This document shows positions 34,135 through 48,200 of a stretch of DNA of 64,000 nucleotides, in pieces. Under the pieces are notes generated by a model, which saw nothing but the letters and a program-made list of their open reading frames with translations, searched no databases and had not been told where the DNA came from. The stretch comes from Hevea brasiliensis (taxonomy: Eukaryota > Streptophyta > Magnoliopsida > Malpighiales > Euphorbiaceae). Each line of letters opens with the position of its first letter. Position 1 is the stretch's first letter. Both the position numbers and the translations under genes were made by a program. The DNA lies in contig NC_079494.1 of the NCBI RefSeq assembly GCF_030052815.1, positions 40,534,467 to 40,598,466 on the forward strand, read 5' to 3'.

Positions 34135-36130
34135 TAACATAATAAAAAATTATTTTTTAATGATATTGGGCTATGCAACACATATGTGGATTGTTATTTT
34201 CAATAGCATTTCTAGCAATCATATTTCAAAAATCAAAGAAATAATTTATTAAACGATTAATTTTCTCTAGTGTGATGCAATATATAGTGGAAAGAAAGAA
34301 TGTTTTAAGAAATATTTATTTTCTTTCTTTTAGGAATTATTACAAATTTCAATTGATTCAACAATTAGATGATTGGGTTATAATATTATAAGTTTATGAT
34401 CTATCTTTTTAATCATATTGGGCTAATAAAGCATGAGATCATATTGGAATTGGGAACTTAAATAAATTTGAGCTTTTATTACTTGGACCATATTCACCAT
34501 TTATTTTCATAAGGAATAAATAAAAAATTGGAAGGTTTCAATTCTGTAATAGCAATTTCTAGGTTCATTTTCCTTTTTTTTTTCAATTAACACTAAATTA
34601 ATAATTAATAAAAAAATTATAAATTATTATTTTTTATTTTTTATATAAAAATTAAGATATTGATAAAATATCATATATTAATAAAAATATTTTTAAAATT
34701 TATTATTACAATATTATTATTATTATTCACGTTATTACACATTAAATTTTAGTTAATAATAAATAACATATATATAATTAATAATTCTATAATAAATTTA
34801 TTTAAAATAAGATAATTTTATTGATAATAATTATTAATTAATTTAATCATAAAGGTAAGAAGGAGAAAAATAAAGAAAAGAAGGTAAAATGGTAACTTTA
34901 TTCTTTTTAACCTAGAAACCTACATTTGTAGGTTAAGATGACTTTTTCCGAAACAAAACTAAAGTTAAAATTTATTTTAACAGCTTAATTTGAGTGACTG
35001 AAATGAAATAAGCACATAAGTTGAGGAACAATTGGTGAAATTTGCCTTCAAATTCACCTCTAGAAATATTAGAAGTAATTAGAGTTGTAATTGTACATAC
35101 TTATAAAGAACTCAAACATAATAATGGTAATGATAATAAGATATGATGAGAATGCTGCAGTTGTCATTAATTAAAAAGGAAATCTAAGGAATTGGACTTT
35201 TTTTGGTGCAATCACTTGGGATTTGAGACAGTTAAGTTTTACTAAAATAGTTTTATTAGCACTTGAAGTGTTATAAGATAATTAAGATGAGACCATGATA
35301 TAGTTATAATACTTATATTATTGTTATAGTTTTTAAACAAAAATGAAATAGAATTAAAATTAAGTAGTAAGTCGTGTTTCACGCATATATCTTAAAATAA
35401 AGTAATTCATAAAAAAATATGCTAAATATATCAAAACTAGAGAGAAATAATAATTTTAGTTTATCATGGATAGGGATCCTATTACTAACATAATAACATC
35501 TATAAGAAATGTTGACATGAATAGAAAAGGAATAATCCGAACAACATCTACTAACATCAGCAAAAACATAATTAAAATACTTTTAAAAAAAGTTTTATTG
35601 AAAATGTCAAAAAACATTAGGAGGGCAATAAAAAATTTTGTTTTAACCCTATGAACATAGAAGGAAGATGAAAGGACCCTATAGAACTAGTCTAAATTTG
35701 AAAGAAATCAGTCGACCTGGTCTGTGAATCTATTCTAACTATAAAAAATTTCAAGAATTTTGAGCGAGATGGGCATTGTAGTTCTTTCTACATCTCAAGG
35801 TCAATAACAGACTAAGAAGCTTGACTTGAAAGAATCAAAGGAGAAATATGCCATTTCAAAATTATTTATTAATCTACAAATAAGTCGTTTAATGGTAGTT
35901 CCATCTATCGCTTTATTGTGAAAGACCATACTGACCTATTTGGCCATAAGTACCTCCATATTCTACTGAGTAGGGTTCGACAGTGGATTTGTTAATGATT
36001 AGAAACTTGGGTTCGACAATGGATTTATTAATGATTAGAAACTTTCTTTCTCGATCTTAATTCATGTATAAATTCGGGAACTATGATCATAGTTGAACCA
36101 AAGATATTGGAATTCATGCTGGCATCATAG
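34135..36130. other. Unassigned AT-rich region
   Basis: I see no credible gene. Short open frames here (for example 35466-35654) are Lys/Ile/Asn-rich and look like chance. It holds a duplicated 36-bp unit at 35973-36044. Confidence 0.5.
35973..36044. repeat. Tandem duplication of a 36-bp unit
   Basis: Two adjacent copies of a unit beginning GGGTTCGACA and ending AGAAACTT, differing at two positions (G/A). Confidence 0.93.
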
Positions 36131-38088
36131 AATTACTATAAAGACCCAATTTCATACAACTATCAGCATTAAAGTAGGAGGAGGCCTAAGGCCACCATAA
36201 CCCATAGCAAGCCTAACTTTAAATCTTTAATTGTTCATAATATCATTAACAAACAAAAACATTATATACATCTATGATCATCACATTCTATTATTGAGAT
36301 TCCATCGCACATATCCCAAGTTTTGCCAAAGGACTCTTAACATCATTATCATTTTCATAACACATGGGCCATATGGGCAAGCGCATTCATAATTCACATT
36401 TATAATAGATTCTTGGCAAAAGACATGTAAAATCTCAATAAACCATAACATAACAAAATCATGTTTCATACATGGTGGGTCCAGCCTTTTTTCTCATCAC
36501 ACATTATACATATAAGTCCTTAAATGACTTTTATAGCTTATATAAAATAATAAGCACAATTTGTCCATGGTTCCAAAATATACATATCATAATAATATCC
36601 ATATATAACATATATCTAGCCCAAGTCAATACCTCAAGCTTTACTAGGCTCACTACCTTACTCTTCTTGCTCTTCACTTACTCTTTCTCTTGAAGGGGTT
36701 AGACAGAAATGAGGAATAAGTAATAATACTACAAGGGAATAGTAAGGAATATATAATAAACATAGTCATATGTATGCATTATCCTCATAAGGTTTCACAA
36801 CACAGACAATTCACATATAGTAGTATGTCATCAAAGGTTCCCTTTTTTACATTTCATAAATACATTCCAATATGCCTAGCCCATTAAAGGAGCTCCTCAA
36901 GACTTCCTTTTATCATTTCAAGCAAATGAAGCTAGACACAAAATTGCCTTACATAGACATCCCTTTAACATTTCATAGCAAGGAGCTCTTTCGTTCATTT
37001 CATTCGTAATATCATTAACATGTGCATCATACTTATGATTCATAATTGGGAACCAATAGTTCATCCATAAATTACCAACATATAAAAATAAATATGCACA
37101 AGCTCATTATGCATACTATATATATTTTTATATTATTTTCCTAGCATGCAATTATCTAGTAAAATACTTAATGATGCATGAATGTACCTGTATTTGCAAC
37201 AAGTTTATTTAAAGAAAACCTTTAGCAATTTCTACTCACCTTGTAGAAGTTACTCCTGATTTTATTTACTTGTATTCACCTCAAAATATGAATTACTTTA
37301 TTGATGCTCTACCTCTAAGACTATAAAATATGATAGGGTTTCCATTGATATATAATAACGTATTGTAAAAGAAGAAATAAAACAATAATATGTTATTGAC
37401 TGGGAAGTTCAACAGCCGAATCCAATACTTCAATGACCAAACTTCCATGCACTGATTACGTTACTATTTAAGGCACTGATTATGTTACTATTTAATTTAT
37501 TGTATACGTGACTTTCATGCAAACTTTGACTGTCGAAGTACACTTCAACTGCTAAAGCTGGGTTTCATAGCCGGCCATACTTAATTTAGGTTTTATGCCA
37601 TTTTGCATTCCCGAAACCTAAACCAAGTTCCATTTACTTCTTTAAGCTAACACACATTACTATTGTCACAAAACAACTTGATTAAACTCTATTTAACTTA
37701 GATTTATGGTTGTCCTACCAATTTATCTTAATAACTTTTATCCCTTCTAACTTAAACTCTTTTAAATCCTTCTACACTTACATGATGCATTTAAGAAAAT
37801 AGAAAAGCATGTAGAGAGCATAAACACTTAAAACTCTTAGGGTTAGATAAAACATTAATCTCCCTCTAGCTCTTTCTTAAACCCAAGTTGAGAATGGAGA
37901 AAGAGAAAGGTTTCTTGCACTTAATAAGGCTAAAAAAAAAGCCTTTAGGTATAGAAATCACTTGGTGATGGAACATTTAGGGGTGGAGGGTGCTATTTTG
38001 AGAGTGTCTGGTTGAGTATTAGGGAGTTAGTAAGGGGAAAAATGAGACCAGGTGGGGTTTCTCCCTCCTTTTAAATGAAAAGTGAATT
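36131..38088 (-). repeat. Decayed gypsy-type LTR, minus strand (family E-like)
   Basis: Its 3' end on the minus strand (GGCTTGCTATGGGTTATG ... GGTCTTTATA, 36215 to about 36131) matches the end of the fragment at 15729-15811. GAGCTCCTTTAATGGGCTA near 36890 (minus) is another piece that looks LTR-derived. The 5' limit is guessed. No primer-binding site is seen beyond the 3' end, so it may be a solo LTR. No real ORF is present. Confidence 0.5.
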
Positions 38089-39109
38089 TGCATATCATAC
38101 AGTTATTTAAGTTTTATTGTTATTTTGCCCTTTTATTGATTAGTTTTAGTTAATTTCATTACTAATCTAATTAGTTTTCCATATTTGTTAATTTTAGTTT
38201 AATTTGTGTATTTCTTCTTGTTTTATAGGTTAAATGGCGTTATTGAAAATTTATGAATAATTTGCATGTGTAAAGAGTTTATTCCAAGCCAAAAAATGCC
38301 AAAAATGAAGTGCAAAAATTGCTAAAATTAATGGTTGCCAAAAGTTTCTCAAGGAGCTGCACAACCTGTGCAACTTGCATCTTGAAAAATAAAGAAGTTG
38401 CTAATACTTACCAAAAGTTGCACAGGATCCTACATGGCCATGCAACTGCTTATGTAAGAATTTGAAGAACAACTTCAAACCCACCAAAAGTTGCACAGGC
38501 TTTTGCATGGACATGCGACTACTCATACAGAAAACTGAAATATTGCTCAAATTTGTTGAAAGTTACATAGCCTCTTGCATGCTACTTATGCAATAATATG
38601 AAAGATTGTTCAAAAGTTGCAAAGGGACCTGTATGGCCATGCAAGTCCATCCTTGCCTATCCTTCTCAGACCTGATTCTACACAAGATCTTGCACAAGCA
38701 CCTACACAGCCATGCAACTTTACTGAATTCAGCTGATGTGGCAATTTTTACACATGTGCAATGACTTTACACAAGACCCATTTTTAGCCTATTCTAGGGT
38801 TTTTGTAAGAGGGTATATAAGCCATCTTATCGCACTAATCTCACAGTCCATTTAGGGATTTTGGCTCATCTTCAAAAGATTCTTCATAGTTACCAATCAG
38901 GTTTTTTTAGTTCTTAGCTTGTTTTCATGTTTTATTCCTTTTTCTACCTTGATTTTCTTATAATAAATATGGATTATGAGTAGTTTTCTTGGATTCTAGA
39001 GTTGGGGATGTAGTATTTGAACTATTTTGTGATTTATACTAGGTTAGTCCTAATTTAATGAAATTTATGAGTTTAATTCATTTATTGTGTGCTTATTGAC
39101 ATGCTTAGT
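38089..39109 (+). repeat. Athila/Tat-type LTR, first fragment
   Basis: It resembles LTRs of Athila/Tat gypsy elements: a T-rich start, a block of tandem degenerate repeats, a TATATAA box at 38814-38820 after TAGGGTTTTTGTAAGAGGG, then GATTATGAGTAG...CTAGAGTTGGGG. It is interrupted at 39110 by a hAT-like element and resumes at 41061. The exact LTR start is uncertain. Confidence 0.6.
38340..38680 (+). repeat. 73-bp tandem repeats in the Athila/Tat-type LTR
   Basis: Units starting AAAAGTTGCACAGG-like occur at 38340 (diverged), 38413, 38486, 38559 and 38622. The first four steps are 73 bp; the last is 63 bp through a small deletion. Each carries CATGGCCATGCAACT or a variant. Confidence 0.85.
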
Positions 39110-41060
39110 AGGGTTGTGTGATTTTAGTTTCAGTTTGGCTCTTTGTAAGAACCAGAACCAAAACCAAAATTTGAATCTTTTAATTTTTGGAACCAGAACC
39201 ATAGTCAAATTTTAATTCCAGTTGCGGTTTAGTTCTAAGTGCTTTCGGTTCTAGTTCGATTCTATATTCAGTTTCAATTTCGGTTCTAATTCAATTCGGT
39301 TCTTGATACTTACATTTAAAATTGTAGCATTAGTGAATTCCTTTTAAAAGAATAAAAACAATTATATATTTCTAATATCAAATTATCAATAAAATAATAA
39401 TACTAGCATTAAAATAACAATACTAATATCAAAATAAATATCAATAAGCATAAACATAATGATTTATTTAAGAGAAATACTAAAATCAAACTAACAAATC
39501 TCACATAAAAATGCAAGATAACACCAGATATCCATAATAAGTCATAATATTTTCATCTAAATTATAAAATAACATCAAATCAACAAGCATAGCAATCACA
39601 CCAATGGAAAGTGGAAACACATTTACCCAATTCTAGTGCAAGGGTTCATTTAAAATTTCCCATCTCAAATCTAACACTTTTATCAATCCATAGCTTTGAA
39701 AATTTTGCCTCTATTCTTCAAAATTTATTGATTACTAAACTCTATCAAAATGGAAAATTAGTAATAAAAGGAAAATAACGATAAGGGAAAAACTGCCTCA
39801 CCTTGCTACCCTTGACCAAGACATTACATTGCTCTTCCCACTTGATTCTTTAAACCAAATCTTTAATCTAAAACCATAGATTTGCTAGTATGAGGTATTA
39901 ATTTGGAGGAAGAGAGGGGATAACAAGGCAAATGAAAAGCAAGCCCTTACCTAGCCAAAACCCTATGAAATTTCCTCTTCCTCTCCTCATGAGTTCTTCT
40001 TCCTCTATTTAAACTTATAAGCTCCTTTTCAAGATAGTAAAAATGAGCTTGTGTTGGCAATGATGAAAAAAACAATGAAGGAAGCTCTCGGAGTCAAGAA
40101 TATAGAGAGGAAGAGAGGAAAATGATGGAGGCGGCCGCTACTTATGGGTTAGTGGTATATTATATGGGTTAGGGTTAATAATGTATCAAAACTATGTAGT
40201 TTTAAGTTTTAGAAAAATTATTTATTATATTTTCATATAACTCTTTAAAATTAAAACTTTGTTGGATAATATATAATTTTTACTAAATTAGATTTTGATT
40301 TACAATAATGAGTATTAAAAATAAATTTAATTTTAATATAGTAGATTTTGTTTATAAAAATTTTGTACAGTATAATTAAACATTTTAAAATTAAAAATAA
40401 AATAGCTAATGTAATTTTAAACTTAGTGAATTCAATAATTAATGTTTACTCCTAAATACTAGCTAGACCCGTTCTCTTTAACTCTTCACTACCACCATAA
40501 ACTTCATAAAATATTTTATTCTGATCGCACTATTGGCATTTTGAATGGATCATATTTAACCCTATAAAATAAAATATCCACAAATTAAGTCACTTTATAA
40601 CATATATCTTAATAAATATATTTTACGATGTTATACATGTTTTTCAGTTATATAATTTTTAACTAAAAAGTATACTACATGACTAAAAGGTGATTTAATC
40701 ATATAATTAATGACTATAAAATGATTTAATGTATTTATGATTAAAAATAATAAAAGTTAATATTAGGTTTGTATAGGTTAAGTACATACACTTATAACTA
40801 AAGAGAATATATATATATATATATATATATAATTTTATTAAAACTATATAATATATTTAAAAAAATATTTAAAAAACCTATGTATAAAATTGATTCTTTA
40901 GTTTGGTTTCGGTTCGGTTCAGTTTCGATTTGATTTTTTACAAAGAACCAGAATCGAACCAAAACAATAAAATAAGTTTGGTTCGGTTGCTATAATAATG
41001 GTTCTTTTTCGGTTCCAGTTCTGTTCGATTCGAATCGCTAAGGAACTGTGCACAACCCTG
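39110..41060. mobile_element. hAT-like non-autonomous DNA transposon
   Basis: The target duplication ATGCTTAGT (39101-39109 and 41061-41069; 8 or 9 bp) flanks terminal inverted repeats (AGGGTTGTG at the left; CACAACCCT at the right). Subterminal GGTTCGGTTC-type repeats are dense at both ends, a pattern common in plant hAT-related elements. No transposase frame is recognisable over about 1.95 kb. If the duplication is 9 bp a Mutator-like origin is possible; the ends favour hAT. Confidence 0.8.
40807..40830. repeat. Short (AT)n microsatellite
   Basis: About 24 bases of AT dinucleotide within the hAT-like element. Confidence 0.9.
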
Positions 41061-41642
41061 ATGCTTAGTGTAGGGTCCCAAGTTTTGCTCTTAATCTTTG
41101 ATTGAAGGACCAAAAGGAGAAAATCAATTGATAGATAGTCAAGTAATAGGACTTAATTGCCTAGATTTAGAAATAGACTAAGGATTGAGAGGGTTTTATA
41201 GATTAATTAAAGAACTTAATGGGTTTTAGTTAATCTAAACACTGCGAAAGTAGGATTTGATTAACTACAACACTTTTTGTTTCATTCGAAAGAGATTTCA
41301 AAGGATATTAGAATTGTCTCCCTTAAACCCATGAATTTCACGAATTGGACTAGTTGGTGATAATCCCAAAACTATTTGAATATGACCCCCTAACTCTAGA
41401 ATTGTCTTTTTATCAATTGTTGCATGGAATTTTAATTTTAAGTGCTCTAGTTAATCTCATCTTACCAATTTTGTCATTAAGAACATTTTATTTTCTTAAT
41501 TTGGTTAATTATTAAATTAGTTAGTTGATTATATTGAGTTTTGCATTTTCCTATTCTAAACTTCAAATTTCTAATTTTTTTAATTGTTTGATTATAATGA
41601 AATTTTAACATAGTTTGTTTTACATCAGAAATTCAATTGAAA
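41061..41642 (+). repeat. Athila/Tat-type LTR, second fragment
   Basis: It continues 39109 after the hAT-like element (text around TGCTTAGTGTAGGG, then GACTTAATTGCCTAGATTTAG). It is cut by element 4 at 41643, and TGAAA (41638-41642) is the duplicated target. Confidence 0.65.
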
Positions 41643-44600
41643 TATAACACCCTCGTTTTAGATAGTATGTACGTTCTACTGTTCCAGTGATAGATGTCTG
41701 TCCGGACAGTGAGAATATCTAGAACTATATTTAAACTAGAGTGAGGAGTCATAAATAATTCAAATAATGAAAAGAAAAATTAAGAAAAAATCTTAGAAAT
41801 GAAATGCACTAAGGTTAAATAAGCCATAGCTACAACGATGGGTAACCCTAATAGAAAACGACTGTGAAGACAGTTATCAATCCTATATCTGTGGGAAAAC
41901 CCTGTTAAATAATTTTTGAGACTCCATGAAAGGATTATTGAGGTTTCAATGGCAATAGAATGCCAAGAAACTACTAAGAAAATTTTCTAAATCGGTACAG
42001 ATAATTTTAGCTTATTAAGCAAAACGAAGGATATTTTGGTTATTTCACCTTCAGAGATGATTTTTGACCAACTTGTCCATTCAAGTAAGTGAGGTATATG
42101 ACATAAAATATGAATAAATATTACTAAAAGTTTAATTAAAAATGAGAAATGAAAATAAGAAAACAAAGTAAAAAGAAATGAAATTTAATGACTATTATGA
42201 CATCATAATGATGCCATTTAAAATTTCCCACCAATCACATTTAGACAAACACTTATTAAACCATAAAAAGAGATGAAAATTAAACAAAATTCAGTTGCCT
42301 TCTTCATCCTCACAAGCCGGCCGAACCAGCTCCTCCCCATTTCCTCCATTTTTCTTTTTGTTCAAGCTTGAATCTCCTTATTCCTTGCCTAAAACCTTAA
42401 AGCCCCAACACTCAAAATAATCCTTGGATCTTCCTAGAGTGTTTGGTTGCCAAGAAATTTGAAGAAAGTGAAGATTTGTACTTCTTAAGATTAAGCTACA
42501 AGAGGTTAGTGCCCATTTTTCTCCCTTTCTCTTTATATTTCATGTTAGGAGTAAGAATTAAGTTAGAATTTGTAAAAATTTAACAAAAAACTTGCATGTT
42601 TGAACTTTCCTTGAATTTTGGCAGCCATGACTTGTGAGTGATTTGATGATTTTTAAGTGAATTAAAATAGTGTAAAGATACCTTTGTATGTGCACAAGTG
42701 AATTAGAACCTTAAATTGTGTGTGTAGTGCAAGAAAAAAAAAATTAAGAATTAGGGTTTGAGCAAAATTAGGGTTTTGCACAATTGATGGTGAATGGGTG
42801 GTCTAATGGTCAATTAGTGACCATTTGAGATGAATTGACACTAAATTGAGATCACTTGTGGCATTGGATTGAGAAGTGGCATGCTGCCCCTTAGTGCCAG
42901 AAATTCTAGACCTTGACTCCAGTGTGTTTGGGCAGCAATAATTTCATTTGTGTAACTTCAATTGGTGCAAAGCCAATTAGAGGTGAAACTGGACATATAA
43001 TGACGCATTTTTTATGAAGAAACCCTGCTCAGAAAATCAACTTAGGATGACTTAAATTCTGTCTTAATTCGGGTAACCAATATGCTGGTCCTGGAAAATG
43101 ACTAAATGAACAGTGTTTGTTTAAATGGTCATAACTTGGTGTGAAAAGGTCCAAATGACCTGATTTTTAAGGCAATGGAAACCTTAGACAATTTATGAAA
43201 ACTTTCATGAATAATAGAAACTCAAATTCTGACCATAACTAATTCAAATTGCTAGCTAAAATTAGGACATTAAAACTGCCAGAACCCATTTTTGCCTAGA
43301 AAATCTAGGAATGAACTAATCCGGCTAGCTATAGTAAAAATGCCATAACTTGAGCTACAAACTCCAAATGGAGTGATTCAAAAAGGAAATTAAAGAAGAC
43401 ACATTAAGAAATAAATTTCATGAAGAAAGTTTAGCCAAATTTCCACTATAGCTTTGTCCAATGGAATAGTAAACCCTGGTTATGAAATCTGAAAATTTGA
43501 AATAACTAGAAATGAACTTTGAATTGAGATTGGCAACTAATGCCAACATATGTAAAACCCAAAATGTGGGATCTTAGTGTAATTAGAATTAACATATCTA
43601 TTATATATGAAAAAGTCAACATTAATGCATGAATAGTAAGGTGAATAGTAACTACCAAACCTTAAATACAAGAAATTAAACAATTGACTTTATCATATGC
43701 CCTAATATGCCTAGAATGATTGGTTTGGATAGGTTGGCATGCCAATAGGGTTTCAATTTGCAGTACTGCCTATGACTTTATGTCATTCAATGATTTATGG
43801 TCTTAATGGCCGATTGTACAAATATAGCTTTTGGCCATTCTGATACACTTAATACTCTTAGCATTATGTCCGTTTATTACTATTGCTTGTTAGCCGTTCT
43901 GTTGCACACCGGGAGACACTTTATGACCGATAGTGTGACGGCCCAAGGTACTTGATACCTAGTGCCAGTTTACCCGTTTATCCAGTCCAGTTGACTGATA
44001 TAGGTTACTTGGGCAACTAAAATAAGTCTAAATAAATTATTACCAAATAATGAACATAAAAATACTAAATACATAAAAATGTTAATAATTACCAAAAATT
44101 CTAGTTTGCATGAAATAGCAACATGATATTTGCATATTTATTTATTTAGTTTATTTTTACATTATTTTGGCACCACTAAGCTGTATTGCTTAGCGCGTTA
44201 CTTTTACAATGTGTAGGTACTGGTGAGACCGATAGAGAGCCCAGCAAACCACAGACTGGGCGAGCATCCAGATTTGCATAGTGTACAGTGTCACCACTTC
44301 TGCAGTGTTCTTGGTAGGATTGCTAGGGTTCATGAGATAGTATTTTGTATTTTGTATTTTGAAATTCTATACTTAGACTTTCATTTTTCCGTGTAAATTG
44401 TAAACTCTTGTAATTAATTATAAATTATGTAATTAATGAGATTTCAATATTTTATTTATAAAATTGAGTATGAATTTTTTTTATATATGAAATTATGAGA
44501 TTGAAACAAAATATTGTGATATGTTGAGATTGTGATTGATTTTCATTGGAGTTGTGGATAATGAATATATTGGAAATGTTTTTAACAGGTTTCGAAGAAC

Positions 44601-44828
44601 TGTTTTCTCAAATTTTAGCCGGCACTCTGCCGGATTTTTTGTAAAATTTTTGAAATCCCAAGTTAATTAAAAATTGCAATAAAAGGCATAAATGGCACAA
44701 ACTTCACTTAGAGGCTTTTAATAAATAAACTAAGAATTAGAAATCAAAATAAGATAAGATAAAGTGCTCCGGCACACTATGTGACATGCTTTGCTCGGCT
44801 ACATTGTAGACGGATGAGGGGTGTCACA
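41643..44828 (+). repeat. 5' LTR of element 4 (family F)
   Basis: It runs TATAACACCC...GGTGTCACA, followed by a primer-binding site. Signals: donor-like AGAG|GTTAGTG (junction 42504/42505), CATAACT repeats at 43130 and 43344, palindromes 43734-43745 and 43760-43769, CTAAGC/GCTTAG hairpin near 44177-44194, and acceptor-like TTTTTAACAG ending at 44588. Confidence 0.94.
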
Positions 44829-44833
44829 TTTAG

Positions 44834-44845
44834 TGGTATCAGAGC
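44834..44845 (+). promoter_or_regulatory. Primer-binding site of element 4
   Basis: TGGTATCAGAGC lies 5 bases after the LTR and matches initiator Met tRNA. Confidence 0.93.
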
Positions 44846-44956
44846 ATGGTTTAAGCGTTTCTAGGTCTAGATAGAGTCCACACCATGCATTGCATTTGTA
44901 AGAATTAAGGTGACACTAATGCAGATCTGTTTGTCTTTGATTGTTTTGGTTAGGAT

Positions 44957-45241
44957 ATGGATTCTGCTTCACAGAGAGTAGTTGAGGAAGAGGTGGAGAG
45001 TCATGCTTCGCCTATGGCTAAAGCTGGAGGCAGAGGAGAACCTGCTCTATCAGCACCAGAGGCACCTGTACAGCCTCAGTTTGCTCTATTCCAGCAAATG
45101 GCTGAATTTTACCGACAGATGATGGGGGCTATCCCACCACCACAACCACAACCACAACCTCCGCCACCACCATAGAAGTCCCATTTGGAGAAGATAAGAA
45201 AATATGGGGCTGTGGATTTCTTGGGAAAGAAAGAAGATGAT
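44957..45241 (+). pseudogene. gag of element 4, N-terminal part
   Basis: It starts at the ATG at 44957 (MDSASQRVVEEE). A Pro/Gln-rich stretch (PPQPQPQPQPPPPP-like) precedes an in-frame TAG at 45173. Reading through, the frame goes on (HLEKIRKYGAVDF) to the insertion of a solo LTR at 45242. Similarity resumes at 49736. Low-complexity proline repeats are common in the variable N-terminus of such Gags. Confidence 0.85.
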
Positions 45242-48200
45242 TGTAACATCCTCCCGGTAGCAATTCTGCACAGTCTACTGTTCCGGTGACCAGTGTCGGT
45301 CCGGATAGCTAGAACTTCTGAAAAAAATATTTAAACTAAAGTGAGGAACCATAATTAACTCAAATATTATTGAGAAAAATTTAGTAAAAATTTTAGAAAT
45401 AAAATACAACTAAGTCAAATGAGCTGGTGCCCAAGCGATGGGTAACCCAGAGGGAAGTTGCGGTTCTCGCAACGAGGAGCCCTAGACCCGAGAGAAAATT
45501 CATAAAATAATTATTGGGACTCCAGAGAAGGGTCATTGAGGTTCCTATGGCATTAGAATGCCAAGAAAATATTTAGAAAAATTTTTCAATCGGTACAGAC
45601 AATTTTGACCCGTTAAGCCAAACGGAGGGCATTTTGGTCATTTCGCCTTCAGAGACAATTTTTGACCGACTTGTCTAGTTAAGTAAATAATTATTATGAT
45701 CTAAAATATGAATAAATATTACTAAAAATTAAAGTGAAAATGAGTAGAGAAAAGAAGAAAAGAAAATGAAAGAAAAACCTAAATATGACATCACATGATG
45801 TCATTTGGAAGGCTTCCACCAATCACAACCCAACAAGCCAAATTAAAAGAGATAAAAACTAATTAAAAAGAGAAAAAATGAAAGACCAAATCTGCACTCC
45901 CATCTTCATCCTTGGGCAGCCAAAACGTAGAGAAAGAGAGGAGAGGGTTTCCACCATAGTTCAAGCTTCCAAGCTTGGAAACCTTGCTTATCTTGCACCA
46001 AAAACCCTAGATCCCTTCAATAAAAATTACCCCCACACCTTGTAGGAGTGTTTGGCAGCCAAGAAAAGCCAAGAAAGTGAAGGAATTGCTTGGGAAAATT
46101 CTGCTAAAAAAAAAAAGGTTAGTGCTAACTCTTACATTTTTCTTTTTATTCCATGTTAGGAAGTTCAAGTGAATAAGAAATTGTTAAGAAATTGAATAAA
46201 ACACTTATGTAGGAGTATGTATGAATGGTGGCAGCCAAGAGAGGGTTAGGGTATTGATGGTTTAATTGCAATTAAGTTGGTATATTAATGTCAATTAATG
46301 CATATATATGAATTGGAGTTTAATGGAGTTGAATTTTTTGAGTTTGTATGAGAATGAGATTTGATCAATTAGGGTTAGTATGAAAATTGGAGATACTGTG
46401 TTTAAATGATTAATGGACATTCTAGTGGTCAATTAGTGACCATTTAAGGCAAGTTAATCATAATTTGAAGTGAGTTAATGCATGGCAAAACTGAAATGGA
46501 AGGCTGCCCAATGAGTGCAAAGGGTGATCAAATTTCAGTCCACTTGGACTGCCATATCTTTGGCTGTTTTGGTCCAATTGGTGTTTGGCCAATTGGACAT
46601 GAAACTAGGCTTATAATGGCACATTTTTGCTGAAGAAACCATGCCCAAAAGACCAAAGCAAGAGGACCAAAAGTTGGCCCCAATCCGGACACCCTGCAAC
46701 AGCACCTGCAGAAATGACCAAATGAACAGTAACTGTTCATTTGGCCATAACTCACTGTAGATATGGTAAATTGACCTGAAAGTTTTACAGCAACAATTTA
46801 AGACATAGACAAACAACTTTCATGAAGAAACCTACCCCAAATTATGACCAGAACCAAATCAAATCATTGAGCAAAGTGAAGTTTACTGTACTGAGATTTC
46901 CAGAATTTTCATTTGAGCAGTAATGTTTGGATGGCTATAACTCTCTCTAAAAAACTCAGATTTAGGCGATTCTTGAACCGATGGAAACCTAAGGCATAGC
47001 AGAACATTTCATATGAAGAAAGTTAGACCAAATTATGAACTTAACTTGGTCAAATTACTGACCAAAGTTGGACCAAAATCTGCCAAAACCCAAAATTTCA
47101 GCAGGAACAGTACACGTGAACAGTAAACTTATTTTGGCCATAACTTGAGCTACAAAACTCCAAATGGAGTGATTCAAAAAAAGAAATTCAACTAGACAAA
47201 ATAAGTAACATTTTCTATGAAGGAAGTTTTATCAAATTCCAACAGTAAATCGACCAATGAAACAGTGCAACTTCAGAGCACCAAAACCGAAAATTGGCAA
47301 TTTTGCCAAAATGACCTAAGCTTTGAGAAAGTGACCAAAACCAACAAGTTTTAAATGAAAAATGTAGTATGTTGGAAGTGCCAAAGTCAATGTACATATT
47401 TTCTATGCAAAAGTCAACATTTTAGTTGACTAATGAAGTGAATAGTGACATGAAAACTTGAAATAAGCTTGGAAATGGATTTGGTAATTGATTCCAACAA
47501 GTTTTAAATGCAAAATGTGGTACATCGGGAGTGTTAAAACTAATGTACCTATTGTCTATGCAAAAGTCAACATTTTTGTTGACCAATGAGGTGAATAGTG
47601 ACACCAAAACTTGAAATTCAAAATTTGAAATTAGAAATGCATCTAGGGGACTTTAAATTGCAATTGGCAATTAATACTAGTAAATGTAAAACTCAAAATG
47701 TGGGATCTTGGTGTAATTAGAATTAATATATCCATTAAGTATAAAAAGGTCAACATTTTGGTTGACTAGTATGGTGAATAGTAATCAAAATGATTAGTGA
47801 ATTAAGATGAAGACCTAGAACCAATTCTAAGCTTAAATGCTTAGAATTGTATGACAAATGTAGACTATGCATCCTAGTCAAAATTGTTAAAAAGAAATTA
47901 AGACCATAAATTTGAAATCCATGAAATGTTTATGGATTACTTGAAACATGAAAAAAATAGTCACCTAACTGATGTGAATAGATAGTTAGGGCTTATATGC
48001 CCATCACAAATGGAATTCATAAAATATTAATAACTCAACTGGAAATATAAAATTTGAAATTACATAAGTAGATTCTTAAATGTATAAATGAGAAAGGAAA
48101 ATGTTTTGAATACAATGGTACATGTGAACCATTGTTTAGAATTGTGATCAATATGAATAACATAATGAATGAATAAATGAACTATATTAATGTATGAATG

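Noticed and set aside
35466..35654. 62-codon plus-strand frame
   Set aside because: It has biased Ile/Lys/Asn content in AT-rich DNA, no start context or domain, and is most likely random.
44957..45175. Stand-alone proline-rich small protein
   Set aside because: The frame goes on past the TAG into gag-like sequence (HLEKIRKYGAVDF), so it is the N-terminus of element 4 gag.
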